In this document: in pieces, positions 11,543-23,402 of the stretch
How positions within the stretch are numbered: position 1 is the stretch's first letter
Layout of the letters: each line of letters begins with the position of its first letter
The notes under the pieces: generated by a model
Database searches by the model: none
What the model saw: the letters and a program-made list of their open reading frames with translations, nothing else
What the model was told of the DNA's origin: nothing
Assembly (NCBI GenBank): GCA_963682175.1
Contig: OY821790.1
Coordinates: forward strand, 1,748,501 to 1,812,500
From: Triglochin maritima
Lineage: Eukaryota > Streptophyta > Magnoliopsida > Alismatales > Juncaginaceae
DNA: 64,000 nt
Direction of reading: 5' to 3'
Position numbers and translations under genes: made by a program

Positions 11543-14500
11543 GTCTTGTGCTGGGAAAAGAAGATTCTGATCCTGAGGAAGGGACTACCTGATTTGCTGA
11601 TCAGGGGGAAGAAGGACAGAGGTAGTCGGGTAGTGGTGTCAGCAGTGAGGGCACAAAAGTTGCTTGAGCAGGGCTGCAGAGCTTTCGTGGCTATCTTAGT
11701 TGTCCCAGATCCAGAGGAGGTCATTGGAGGACATAGTGATTGTTCAGGAGTTTGCAGAGGTATTTTCAGATGTCTCTGGTCTGCCGCCTCACCGCGAGTT
11801 TGAATTCGGTATTGATTTGGTGGCTGGGACCACTCCACAGTCAAAGGCTCCATATAGGATGGCACATGCTGAGTTAGTCGAGCTGAAGAAGCAGTTGCAG
11901 GAATTGTTGGATACTGGGTTTATCCGACCTAGTGTCTCACCCTGGGGAGCTCTGGTACTCTCTGTGAAGAAGAAAAATGACTTGTTAGGGATGTGCATCG
12001 ATTACAGGATGTTGAACAAGGTTACCGTGAGGAATCAATATCCTTTACCCAGGATTGAGGACCTATTTGATCAGTTGCAGTCAACAAAAACATTTTCGAA
12101 GATTGATCTGCGATCCAGTTATCATCCGCTGAGGATCAGAGAAGTAAATGTTCAGAAGACCGCTTTTAGGACGAGGTACGGTCACTATGAGTTTCTTGTG
12201 ATGCCGTTTGGATTGACGAACGTGGCTGCAACTTTCATGGATCTGATGAATAGGACGTTCAACCAGTACCTCGACCGATTCGTGATAGTCTTCGTGGACG
12301 ACATCTTGGTATATTCACCAGACATAGAGCAACACAGGGAGCACTTGATGATCGTACTTGGCATTTTGAGAGAGCATCAGTTGTACGTCAAGTTTTCGAA
12401 GTGTGAGTTCTGGTTAGACAGTGTCACTTTTCTTGGTCACATAGTATCTGGGGCTGGGATATCAGTGGATCCAGCGAAGGTAGGGGCAGTGACTCAGTGG
12501 AGAGCACCGACAAGTGTGACAGAGATTAGGAGCTTTGTTGGACTGACGGGTTATTATCGTCGGTTCATCAACGACTTCTCGAGGCTTGCTTCACCTCTGA
12601 CGACACTAACGCAGAAGGGAGTGAAGTTTGTTTGGTCTCAGAAGTGCGAGGACAGTTTTCAGGAACTGAAGAGTCGGTTGGCGACTGCTCCAGTTCTGAC
12701 CCTCCCAGTGGCAGTGGAGGTTTTGTGATTTATAGCGACGCTTCTGGTGTAGGGTTGGGTTGTGTATTGTTGCAGCACGGTCAGGTGGTTGCGTATACTT
12801 CGAGGCAGTTGAAAGTGCATGAGAGGAACTACCCCACACATGATTTGGAGTTGGCAGAAGTGGTCTACGCACTGAAGACCTGGCGTCATTATCTATATGG
12901 TGAGAAGTTAGAGGTTTTCACTGATCACCAGAGTCTGAAATATCTATTTTTGCAGAAGGAGCTGAATATGAGGCAACGTAGGTGGCTTGAGCTGATCAAG
13001 GATTATGATTTCACCATCTCTTACCATCCGGGGAAGGCAAATACAATTGCAGATGCATTGAGTAGGAAGGTGGAAATTTCAGCTGCTAGTTTGTGTATTC
13101 AGGAGTGGAGGCTACTCGAGACCTTGTCAGAGTGGAAGCCATTCACCAAGGACTCTGAGAACGCGGTGATAGCTGGATTGAGAGTAGAGCCTAAGATGGT
13201 CACGAGTATTGTCCAGGCTCAGAGGTCTGACGAGGAGCTAGCTGGGCTGTTGCTGTTGGTTGACAGAGATGGATCAGAATTCAGTATAGGTGTTGATGGA
13301 GGTCTGAGATTTAGAGGCCGTGTCTAGGTACCAAAAGGGGGATATCTGAAGAAGGAAATCTTGGAGGAAGCACACAGATCCCGTTATTCCATCCACCAGG
13401 GCAACACGAAGATGTATAAGGATCTTTAGAGGAATTTCTGGTGGAAGATGATGAAGACGGAGATAGCGGAGTTTGTTGACAGATGTCTGGTTTGTCAGTA
13501 GGTGAAGATTGAGCACCAGAGACCCGTAGGACCAATGCAAAGGATAGATCTGCCAGAGTGGAAGTGGGAGCATGTGACGATGGATTTCGTCACTGGGTTG
13601 CTGAGGACGAGGAGATCTCACGACGCGATTTGGGTGATAGTTGATCGACTGACCAAGTCATCGCACTTTCTGGCAATCCAGACCACATTACCCTTGGAGG
13701 ACCTGACAAGGTTGTACGTTGAGAGATAGTCTGATTGCATGGTGTGTCAGTGAGTATTATATTTGATCAAAATGCCATGTTCATTTCCAGATTTTGGGGG
13801 AGTCTGCAGCAAGCTCTGGGAACTCGATTGAAGTTCAGTACAACATTCCACCCGCATATAGATGGTCGGTCTGAGAGGACGATCCAGACTCTAGAGGATA
13901 TGCTGAAAGCTTGTGCTCTAGATTGGGCAGGACACTAGGATGAGCATTTACCGTTGATAGAGTTCGCCTACAACAACAAGTACCATTCGAGTATTGGAAT
14001 GACACCGTATGAGGCTCTGTACGGGAGACCTTGCAGATCACCAGTGTGTTGGAGTGATGTAGGAGAGAGACAACTGATTGGGCCTGAGATTGTGCAAATA
14101 TATGCTGAAAAGGTCGATGTGATTAGGCAGAGATTAGCGACAGCTCAGAGCAGGCAGAAGAGCTACGCGGATAGGCAAACACGTTTTCCAGAAGATTTCA
14201 GCATCTCGAGGAGTGATGAGGTTCGGGAAGAGGGGAAAGCTCAGTCCGAGGTACGTCGGACCGTTTAAGATTCTCTATCGGATCGGAGAGGTTGCCTACA
14301 AGATTGCGCTGCCAGCGTAGTTTTTGGGTCTTCACAACGTCTTCAACGTTTCTATGCTGAGGAAGTACGTAGCAGAACCTTCTCACGTGTTTCATTAGAA
14401 GTTCCAGAGATCCAGCGGGATTTGTCTCTTGAGGAGAGACCTGTGGAGATCGTGGATCGGATGGAGCACCAGCTCAGGAGGAGGACCATTCCGATGGTGA

Positions 14501-14601
14501 AGGTCAGGTGGCAGCACCATAGTGTGCGAGAGGCCACTTGGGAGATTGAGGAGGAGGTCCGGAAGAAGTTCCCGGAACTGTTTGGTGAGTTTCGGTTCTA
14601 A
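11543..14601 (+). pseudogene. pol: Chromovirus pol (RT, RNase H, integrase, chromodomain-like tail), broken
   Basis: Reverse transcriptase occupies 11700-12705 with the FVDD catalytic box at 12291-12302. A one-base shift near 12705 leads into RNase H (12717-13080; [30 protein letters not shown]). Integrase follows with its zinc-binding H/H and C/C residues (13365-13500), core MDFVTG (13583), FDQN (about 13763) and SERTIQ (about 13873). Stops fall at about 13428, 13500, 13727 and 13936. The C-terminal part has a GPF-type segment (about 14255) and a chromodomain-like tail (VRWQHHSVREATWEIEEEV, about 14505-14560) ending at TAA 14599-14601. Chromodomains direct integration toward heterochromatin. 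At least four stops and several frameshifts make it non-functional. Confidence 0.92.
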
Positions 14602-14621
14602 TTTCGTGGACAAAATTCTTT

Positions 14622-14635
14622 AAAGGAGGGTGGAT
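14622..14635 (+). promoter_or_regulatory. Polypurine tract of the chromovirus
   Basis: AAAGGAGGGTGGAT immediately before the 3' LTR. It is the expected plus-strand priming site. Confidence 0.85.
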
Positions 14636-16396
14636 TGTAATATTCTAAACCCTTATTAATTGGGTTAATTTCCTGTTAGGTGACTAATTGAAGGTCTTGG
14701 ATGGAGGGCTAGGATTGAGTTGGTGGAGATGAGGTGGATGGTGGAGATGAGAGGAGAATAGTATAAGTTGGTGGGTTTCTCTTTCTCTCTCTCTTCCGCT
14801 CAAATCCCCTCTCTAACTCTGATCAGCAGCATTCGGAGGCGACATAGAGGATGGCTTCGGTGAGGCGAGGTGAAGCTCAGACGTTCTCCGGAGTTGAGTA
14901 GATCGTGACTCGGTTGGTTGTCTCCAGAGTTTGGGGGTCGTGAGGGAAGAGCTCGTCGTTGGATCTTCAAAGGCTTCTTCAAGCCTTCAAGGTATGTCAA
15001 GCTTTACTTTGATACTCACTTATGCTTTCGTGAGTGTTGGAGTGGTCGACGGTAGGCCGGATGGCTCGCCGGACCTGTGCAGCTGTTTTATACACTGTAA
15101 TGGTCGACCGATAGCTTGGTTCGGTCGACCGGTTGTAGTGTAATTTTGGTGTTATCTCTCTCACCGGTCGAACGATACGCTTGGGTGGTCGACCGGTGGT
15201 GCATGTTAAGCGAAGAGAGGGCACTACTGGTGGCTTTCGGTCGAACGAGACCCCTTTGCCGTTTGACCGAAACACTGTTTTAAGTCGGTTGGGGGTGTAG
15301 ACCACAAAACGGTCGACCACCTTAAGACCTCGTCCGACCAACCACTTAAAATAACTAATGTTCATCCGACCACGTGATGGTTCGGTCGACCGGTGAACTA
15401 TGTTATGCATGGGATTTTACTGCCCATTTTCGGTCGACCGTCGATCGCGTGTGGTTCGACCGTTTTTGCTTTTTATTGCGGCAATGGGTTTTTAATGATG
15501 GAATTCGGTCGAACGGGTCCCCTTTGTCGTTCGACCGGTTGACGGGTTTTTCGGTTGGGCCAGTCCTATGGAGAGGATTCGGTCGAATGGTTTGGTAGTT
15601 TTGTTCGACCGTTTTGGTGCCGTTTTGTTTTATTTTGGTGTTGTGGAGCCAGCTCAGGTGCAACGGGTCTCCGACCTTTTTGGGGCAACAATACATACAT
15701 TGCCGGCCTGAGAGTGGTTCGTTGGTGTTGTGGAGCCAGCTCAAGGGCAACGGGTACCCGGCCCTGGAGGGACAACGGTACGGACATTGCCGGCCTAAGA
15801 GTGGTTCACCAGATCAGCTGTGAAGGCAACGGGTCCCCGGCCCTAGAGGGGCAACAGTACGGACATTGCCGGCCTGATAGTGATCCAGCATTGTGTTGTA
15901 GCCGTGGATGTTCCGGCTGAGGTGCCTAGGGCACGTGTGAGGGTTGGGCTAGAGGACCCACGAGACCCGCTACTGTTTTGTGTTTATTGTGGTAGGGAGA
16001 GAGTTCCCGGAGGCCCAGTGAGACGATGTTTGTTTATTGCATTTTATAATATACATGCTTATGGATGTGTAGTCCATTTATTGTGATAGGAGTTTGGCAT
16101 ACTGGGTTTCCTTGTCGGAAACTCAGGCATAGTAATGTTTTATTTCAGGTTGTGAGGGGCACTAGGAGGTGGTGACCGAGGAGCGTGTTCGGAGCCAGAT
16201 CCTGTTTTTCCCTATTTTAAGGTCTTAGTGATTACATGTACATTTCCTTTAACTTTTGTTGTGATCACACTCTTGAAACTCTAAAATATATATTGTATAT
16301 ATGTTGGTGCATTTGTTGCCTGTTTTCTTCTGTAATATCCTCGTGTTTGTGTTATATTGAAAATTTTAAATTTCTTCCGCTTTTGAGGATGTTACA
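14636..16396 (+). repeat. 3' LTR of the chromovirus (1761 bp)
   Basis: TGTAATATTC...GATGTTACA, uninterrupted, followed by the CAATG duplication. It serves as the reference for what the 5' LTR lost (16103-16263). A second GGTCGACCG-type motif cluster lies at 15030-15625. ORFs over this LTR on both strands duplicate those of the 5' LTR and are not genes. Confidence 0.93.
15030..15625 (+). repeat. Cluster of GGTCGACCG-type motifs in the chromovirus 3' LTR
   Basis: Same motif series as 3055-3650, with a few substitutions that mostly change flanking bases rather than the TCGA core. Confidence 0.75.
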
Positions 16397-16715
16397 CAAT
16401 GGGCTAACCATTTACAGTTTATTTCTTGCATTGTTGGCTTTTTATGGTTATGGGGAAACGGACTACTACAATAACATGTCAATAACTCCATATGCAGTTG
16501 ATAAAATGGAAAATAAGAGTTAAGTAGTTGTGTTGAACCATATGAACTAGATTTGCATTTAAGATCGCTCTTGTTAAGGTTTAGGAATTCACATGCTTCT
16601 TCCTGCTTTCATCAGTTTTCTACGGTGAGCCTGAAGACTACACCCTTATCTATCATTGTTAAGTTAGGATGTGTAATTTGAAGGCTAAAGATTTTAGTTT
16701 ATCTTCTCTTTGTAG

Positions 16716-16760
16716 GTCAACCCTCAGTTTTATGCATTCAGATGGAAAACCCTTCTATTG
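16716..16760 (+). pseudogene. TBC exon c, left part, cut by an 18.4-kb insertion
   Basis: After the TTTGTAG acceptor the exon reads VNPQFYAFRWKTLLL in phase 0 from exon b. It then passes directly into retroelement leader sequence at 16761. The exon continues at 35130-35212 and the two parts together give 39 codons. Confidence 0.88.
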
Positions 16761-18002
16761 TTTTTTTCAAAAATGGAAACAAACAATAGAAGGGGGAAAG
16801 ATGAGAAAAGAATCCTAATCTAGAGAATTGAGATGAGAAGAGAAAAAAGACTCAGATGAGAAGGGAAACTTAACTCTAAAAGATAGATAAGATGGTTGGT
16901 CAGAAGTTTCCTAAACAAACACAGTTCAAACAATCCTAGACCTACTGTCGCTTAAATCTAGACGACTCCTAACTGGTTGAGTCAAATTGGTTCGCTTGAT
17001 TCACCTCCCTCACTAATCAAAGCAAATTTGCCAGGCAATGTATAGCTAGTGGGGGCGCTTCCGACAGAGTCGGTGCCAATTAGACAATCACTTCGCTTGG
17101 AAGACTTACATCAACACAAAAACACTTTCTAGACACCAAATTAAATTCGATCAGCTTCAAGTCATAGCAAGTCAAACCAATCTTCTCCTTAATTGAGTCC
17201 GAGTCCTAAGTGGCCAACGTCTAATTGATTTTAATTTTAAGGCTTGGGTGACACTTTAGGATTTTGATTTGTGGGCCACGAAAGGGTGATGAAATCCCCA
17301 CCGTATCTTTTCCTACGGAGTTGCCCTTAAGATAGTTTAACTTAAATCTAGTAAATATAGTCAAACATTGGTCTTTAGTGGGGGACAATTGCAAGGTTGT
17401 ATGCAAACTAAATTATATGCTTAAATGCAATCGATAAAAACCGCGCACGTACCTTGCCTCCAGCACTCTTCAACAAAAAATAATTTGCAAGAATTTAGCA
17501 AGAATAATGCAAACAAAACATTATAAGATGCATGCACTAAGTCTTTCTAATTTTGCCAATTTTTAGGTCAGAGTTGAATTATTGCCAATTATGGAATTTG
17601 AGCTTAACACGTGCAGTTCTACAAAAAAGAAATTTTCCGAAAATAGAAATTGCGAGGAAAAAGGCAACAAAGGTTACCTACGCACGCTCAGTCGGGTTCG
17701 CCGACCGCTCTCGAAAATTTTCAGTTGCTCTACGCGTCCACTCAGAGATGGAGACGACCCCAGAAAAAATTGAAGCCCAGATGCTTCAGACGTGCGGCGG
17801 AACCGCCGCAGATTATTCTTCACGTCCGGCGATTTCGCCGCCCTCCTTGCTCCAACTGTGCCCGGATTTCGCCACGCACTCCGTTTTCTCCTGAAACGCA
17901 AATCCAAATAGTTAGATCGCGCACACGATAAACAGAATAGAATCAAAATCACCAAAAATAAACAAAATCTTCGTCGCCTCCCCGGCAACGGCGCCAAAAA
18001 CT
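16761..18002 (-). other. Leader fragment S1 with tRNA-Asp primer site
   Basis: Family leader starting in the poly-T/CAAAAATGG stretch that precedes gag in other copies and running to the primer site at 17980-17996 beside LTR L2. Contains the CCGAC/GTCGG hairpin (17061-17073) and paired GC-rich hairpins (17791-17809, 17824-17841). Its gag is absent because the sequence is cut at the TBC exon junction. Confidence 0.75.
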
Positions 18003-19129
18003 TGATGAGAATTTTATTTATACCGCAAGTGCACAGCGTCAATGAAGACATGGCAAGTACGGGTTGAACACAAGGAGAGAGAGATAATGTTATTTTTGTG
18101 ATTTTCGATTAAGGAAAGAAAGAGAGAGAAATAAGGTTGGTTTGAGATTTTTGGATTTTTAATTTCTAAAGCAAGAACAACAAAACAAATTAAAAATAAA
18201 TCAAATATGGATGAGAGTCCAGCGGGTGGGGGTTTAGATATCGGGTTTTGTTTAGAGAAATCTGAAACTTATAATAAATCACATTAGTTATAAAGCATTA
18301 CATGATAAATGATTCAACATAAACTCAATTAATCAAAATATACTAACACGAAATTAAAATAATAACATCATTCTTCTTCTCATCACCCTAAATCCATCAC
18401 CCCCACCCTTTGGAGAGAGTTACAAACTCATGGATGGAGGGAAGGAGAAGGGGTTCTAGAGAAACTACAAAGGAAAACAAAAAAACACGAAATAAACCAA
18501 CAGAATTTTATTGCTAAAGAATGAAATAAAAACAAAGTTCTCTTTACAACATAATTTCGGGGCTATTTATAACCGATACAAGGGACCCAAGTATGAAATA
18601 GGAAAGTACACGCGTCACGACACGACTGGACAAAATTCGGGGTCACGGATCGAAAAGGGTGCGGGGTTTTCGCCGCAAGTTGTATGTGATGTGCGGCGGA
18701 ACTGCTGCAATTTTAGCTCTGATTGGATCCGGATTTTTCCTGTGTGTTTATAGTATGATTTAGCTGTTCTTTGCGCGTCCGGATTGATTTCTTTCCTTTC
18801 TTTTGAGCTCCGAATTAATTCTTCATATATTTGGAGATCCAAATTGATTTTTCTTTAGAACTTCTCCAAAATATTATTTGGTACTTGTAATTTGCAGTCG
18901 GGTCCTCGGCTTTTTGCAATTAAGTCCCTGACTAGTTTTGTGCTTAGGTCCTTGGTCTTGTTTGTAATTAGGTCTTTGAATGCTTTTATGCTTGGATGGA
19001 CTTCCATTTGAATCCCGATAATCTTGACTTGGTCTTTATGATAGAAATGAGTCTTTTGCATGCGTTTATGCTCGGGATATGGGTAATTTGCATTCAGGTC
19101 CCTGTATTCTGTAAATAAGACTAAACACA
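18003..19129 (-). repeat. LTR L2, truncated at its U3 end
   Basis: Starts TGATGAGAATTTTATTTATA and stops after CACATACCT, where other copies continue for about 70 more bases to CATCA. It then joins the hairpin next to the normal 3' purine tract, so the LTR tip and the purine tract were removed in one deletion between two ACCT copies. It has a primer site on its left and 3'-end internal sequence on its right, so it serves both as a 5' and as a 3' LTR. Its TATA box is mutated (TTTATAAC at about 18570). Confidence 0.85.
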
Positions 19130-19320
19130 TACCTAGATTTTGCTAGTCCCTAGCAAAACAAAATATAAGAAAAATGAAAACAGGGAAATCCTAACTCACT
19201 TTCGTAGGAATCACGGTTGCACTTAGCGTGTGCAACAAGCCTTTAAACCCCTAAGTTTCCTTAGAGGACGAGTTTTGTCTCGTCAGGGTTTTCAGTCGAC
19301 ACACCCACAAAGTCTTAATT
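19130..19320 (-). ncRNA. 3' structured block of element A (candidate cis-acting RNA)
   Basis: Contains the four-hairpin block found also at 22073-22270 and 60209-60415. On the minus strand these are ACGAG/CTCGT with a six-base loop, CCTCTAAG/CTTAGGGG closed by GAAA, TTGCAC/GTGCAA, and TTTTGCTAG/CTAGCAAAA (19137-19157). The first two stems differ from the other copies but still pair. The flanking purine tract is deleted in this copy. Confidence 0.6.
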
Positions 19321-20114
19321 CAACATTTCATTAATAACTCTCAATATCTCCACCTCAACCTTATACATCTAACTTAGAATTCTTGCATGCTCATTATATA
19401 AATCTAACTCATAAGAAATCTGACTTGGTCTTTGTTCCTCCAACATTCACACCACTAACCCTTCTACACATGTTATCACTTAAATTATTTTGCACGCCTC
19501 CTGTGGTGGTGAAGTATCATTCGGATCAACCATGGCATGGATCATTCTTTTAGTTTTGGGCCTTGAGTATCTTAAAGTATTTTTTCTTTTTCCGTGATTC
19601 AACACATCTGCTTTTTCTGACACTTTTACCCTTTTTGCATTCGTGTAGCGAGTTTGGTCGATAATCCCTAGCTGGTAGACTCAAGTTACCGGGTTTTAAG
19701 ATACCCCTACGGACCAGTGACTCAAAGACTTGGGTTTTGTAATCATTTTGCAAAATGTGCTTTCCTCACTTTATTCCTTTATTTATATTTTTTTTACTTT
19801 TATTTTCCTCAAGGCTTAATTGCTATTAGAGGTCCACACTTCCCGGTATATTTTCCTCAACCTCTGCTTTTTATCAACCACTTCAAAGATTTGATTCATC
19901 CAATTTAAGTGCATACATGTCTTAAAGGGTAATGAGTTATTTCTTTGGAACTTAGATTTATGTCATAGTTTCTACAAGCAGAACTATATAATAAGGAACA
20001 AAAACTCAATGCAATTTGTACTCGAGTTTTGGTGGTTCAATCTTAACCTATGTCATGGAACATTGAAATTTTTTTATTATTTTTTTATTCTAAGAATATA
20101 TATATATATACTTA

Positions 20115-20152
20115 AACACCCCTCACACCTAAATCATGCATTGTCCTCAATG
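20115..20152 (-). promoter_or_regulatory. Hairpin plus internal purine tract of element A
   Basis: CATTG/CAATG stem (20139-20152) followed on the minus strand by AGGTGTGAGGGGTG. One base change from the other copies. Confidence 0.6.
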
Positions 20153-20222
20153 TATGCAAAGATAAAGCAAATGCACTTATTACCTGCGTCAACTGTGGTG
20201 GAGGGATTGAATTTGCTCAGAG

Positions 20223-20871
20223 TCAACCATAGTCAGAATTGGATTGAATGACACCATGTGGGTGCATGTATCCAGTTGAATTGTTCCCCATGTTGCAATG
20301 AGAGTCCTGAGTCACAGATTCCACACCCCTCACATGTATTGGTTCTCTTATTTGCTCGTGTGATGGTGGGTGTGTCGAAGAATTACTCCCTTTTTTCTCA
20401 CTTTCTTTTTGATTTTGTGATGATTTATTTGATTCAGAAATCTTATAAATACGCGATCTCATCACAACATCACTTTGATTGCATACTATTTCTGGATCAT
20501 TATCAACATGAAAGATATTAAATTCAGCTTTTAAGTTTCCAAAAGATAGTTGCATGAGCCCATTTTGGCAATTTATCAAAGCTTCAGAAGTGGCTAAAAA
20601 GGGCCTGCCTAGTATCACAGGGATTTGTCTCTTAGGATCGACAACAGGTTCAGGGTGTAGAACGACAAAATCCACTGGGTAAATGAAGTCACCAACCTTA
20701 ATCAAAACATCCTCTACTATACCTCTTGATTTCTTAATAGAGCAATCAGCAAATTGGAGGGTTGTCTTAGAGGGTTTTAGTGGACCAAGGTTTAGTTGCT
20801 CGTAGACAGAGAACGGGAGTAAGTTAACACTAACACCAAGGTCTAGAAGGGCTTTGTTGATAAAAGTATCT
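20223..20871 (-). pseudogene. Protease C-terminal half of element A
   Basis: Matches the protease end of N1 (4836-5500): active-site region DLGVSVNL (Ala of DLGAS changed to Val), GDFIYPVDFVVL, then a serine/asparagine-rich tail. It is cut at TATCT, where element B inserted, and continues on the other side at 27356. Confidence 0.75.
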
Positions 20872-22072
20872 TGATGAGAATTTTATTTATACCGCAAGTG
20901 CACGGCGTCTATGAAGACGTGGCAAGTACGGGTCGAACACAAGGAGGGAGAGATTTCGTTGTTAGTGTGATTTCGATTTAGGGGAAGAAGGGAGAAGAAA
21001 TAAGTTGGATTTTTTTGGTATTTTTGATTTAGTTATCTAAAGTACGAAACAAAAGCAATTAGAACTAAAACAAGAAATAAGAAGAGAAATCCGTTGGGTG
21101 GAGGTTTAGATTTAGGTTTAGATCAGAGAATTACTGAAACTTATTGTAAATCATGTTAGTTATGAAGCATTACAAGATAAATGACTTAACATAAACTCAA
21201 GTAATCAAAATAAACTAATCATGAACTTAAAATAATAACATGCAATTCATCTTCTCTAACCCTCATTCCATCACCTCCACCCTTTGGAAAGAGTTAGAAA
21301 CTCATGGAGGGAGGAAGAAGGGGTCCTAGAGAAACTAAGAAAAGAAAATTAAAAACATAAAATAAAAGAAACAGAATTTTATTGCTAAATTATGGAACAA
21401 AAGGAAGAACTCCTCACAACATCGTTCTCGGGGCTATTTATAGCCGATACAAGGGACCTAAGCATGAAATAAGAAAGTACACGCGTCAACACGCAACCGG
21501 TAAAATTTTTAGAGCATGAATCTAATTTGGTGCGGCGGATTTGCCGCAATTTGCTCTTGAGGTGCGGCGGAATCGCCACCTTTTTGGCTCAGAATCGACC
21601 CGGATTTTGCCTGTGTGTTTATGGTATGATTTCAATGTCATTTGCGCGTCTGGATTGATTCTTGCATATCTTTGGAGATCCGAATTAATTTCTTCATATA
21701 TTTGGAGATCCAAATTGATTTTTCTTTATATTTTATCCATAATAATAAAAGCTACTCGTGATTTGCAATTAGGTCCTTCACTTTTTGCAATTAAGTCCCC
21801 GTCTACTTTTGTGCTTAAGTCCTTGTTCTTTTCGTAATTAGGTCTTGAATGCTTTTATGCTTGGATACATTTCCATTTGAAGCCCGATAAACTTGAACTT
21901 GGTCTTTATGATAGAAACGAGTCTTTTGTACGCGTTTATGCTCGGGATGTGGGTAAATTGCATTCAGGTCCCTGTATTCTGTAAATAAGACTAAACACAT
22001 ACCTTAGTAGCATTTATTGATGTAAAAGTAATCTAAATGAAAGACATATGATGCAATGTATGCAATGCATCA
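20872..22072 (-). repeat. 3' LTR of element B (L3)
   Basis: TGATGAG...GCATCA, 1201 bp. TATA box on the minus strand at about 21433-21442. Paired GC-rich hairpins at 21530-21547 and 21561-21580. U5 stem-loop CGTC/GACG at about 20908-20921. Confidence 0.95.
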
Positions 22073-22270
22073 AATACCCCCACACCTAGATTTTGCTAGT
22101 CCCTAGCAAAACAGAAGATACGAAAAATAAAAACAGGGAAATCCTAACTCACTTTCGTAGGAATCACGGTTGCACTTAGCATGTGCAACAAGCCTTTAAA
22201 CCTCCTTGTTGCCAAGGAGGAGGAGTGTTGTCTCCTGAGGGTTTTCAGCGGATATACCCACAAAATCCTA
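22073..22270 (-). ncRNA. 3' structured block and purine tract of element B (candidate cis-acting RNA)
   Basis: Minus-strand order: AGGAG/CTCCT with a six-base loop, CCTCCTTG/CAAGGAGG closed by GCAA, TTGCAC/GTGCAA with a seven-base loop, then TTTTGCTAG/CTAGCAAAA with loop GGA. The purine tract AGGTGTGGGGGTATT then touches the LTR. Nearly the same block lies at 60209-60415 in an element with unrelated U3 sequence. Confidence 0.65.
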
Positions 22271-23024
22271 AATCAACGTTTCATTAATAGTTCTCAATAT
22301 CCCTACCTCAACCTTATACATCTCACTAAGAATTTTTGCATGCTCATTATATGAATCTAACTCATTAAAAATATGACTTGGTCTTTGTTCCTCCAACATT
22401 CACACCACTAACCCTTCTACACATGTTTATCACTTGAATTATTTTGCACGCCTCCTCTGGTGGTGAAGTATCATTCGGATCAACCATGGCATGGATCATT
22501 CTTTTAGCTTTGGGCCTTGAGTATTATTATTATTTTTTTTCTTTTCTTTTCTTCCGTGATTCAACACATTTGCTTTTTGACACTTTTACCCTTTTGCATT
22601 CGTGTAGCGAGTTTGGTCGATAATCCCGAGCTGGTAGACTCAAGTTACCGGGTTTCAAGATACCCCTACGGACCAGTGACTCAAAGGCTTGGGCTTTTGT
22701 AATCATTTTGCAAAATGTGTTTTCTTCACTTTATTCCTTTATTTTTATTTTTATTTTCCTCAAGGCTTAATTGCTATTAGAAGTCCACACTTCCCGGTAT
22801 ATTTTCCTCAACCTCTGCTTTTTATCAACCACTTCAAAGATTTGATTCATCCAATTTAAGTGCATACATGTCTTAAAGGGCAATGGGTTATTTCTTTGGA
22901 ACTTAGATTTATGTCACAATTTCTACAAGCAGAACTATATAATAAGGAACAAAAACTCAATGCAATTTGTACGCGGGTTTTAGCAGTTCAATCTTAAGCT
23001 ATGTCATGAAACATTGATGATTTT

Positions 23025-23057
<33 letters not shown>

Positions 23058-23095
23058 CAAAATAAAACAAACAAATAGATATATACATAGATAAA
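22271..23095 (-). other. 3' non-coding region of element B
   Basis: No coding sequence. Homologous to 4128-4727 and 19497-20114. Confidence 0.6.
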
Positions 23096-23131
23096 CACCC
23101 CCCACACCTAAATCATGCATTGTCCTCAATG
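23096..23131 (-). promoter_or_regulatory. Hairpin plus internal purine tract of element B
   Basis: CATTG/CAATG stem with AGGA loop (23118-23131) then AGGTGTGGGGGGTG on the minus strand. It lies about 1 kb from the LTR-adjacent purine tract, which has the same core. Confidence 0.65.
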
Positions 23132-23287
23132 AATGTGAGCAAGATACTACATGGATTTATGCATAAAAAAAAGGAAAGATCTCACCAACGTGAAGTACAA
23201 AGGAAAGTTAATGGCTCTGTTGATGGACAAAAACCCGAATTCCCTCAAAAACCTGTGAGATGCTAAAGAAGGGATAAATACAACAGA

Positions 23288-23293
23288 TGATTT

Positions 23294-23322
<29 letters not shown>
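23288..23322. repeat. (TTTA)n microsatellite
   Basis: About eight ATTT units between the ORF of element B and its internal purine tract. Confidence 0.85.
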
Positions 23323-23324
<2 letters not shown>

Positions 23325-23402
23325 TACATATATAACTATGTACAAACATAAGTTCCCATCTTCATTTGTCAAGAGACATCAAATGGAAACTTCAAGAGTG
23401 GG

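Larger units (their letters stand above)
2641..16396 (+). mobile_element. Ty3/gypsy chromovirus (chromodomain class), interrupted, 13.8 kb
   Basis: Two direct LTRs start TGTAATATTC and end GGATGTTACA. The target duplication CAATG lies at 2636-2640 and 16397-16401. The primer site at 10061 is complementary to initiator tRNA-Met and a purine tract precedes the 3' LTR. Internal sequence encodes, in order, gag, CCHC zinc knuckle, aspartic protease, reverse transcriptase, RNase H, integrase and a C-terminal chromodomain-like tail, which defines a chromovirus of the Tekay/Del type. Coding is broken by several stops and frameshifts, so it is dead. It lies in a TBC intron and its 5' LTR was later hit by another retroelement (4128-9924). 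Confidence 0.93.

Noticed and set aside
10312..14613. Minus-strand ORFs across the chromovirus interior
   Set aside because: Shadows of the plus-strand gag-pol coding; the plus strand has clear gag, RT, RNase H and integrase motifs.
22200..22260. Rho-independent terminator or bacterial riboswitch for the hairpins near retroelement 3' ends
   Set aside because: The context is a plant retroelement; bacterial models do not apply.
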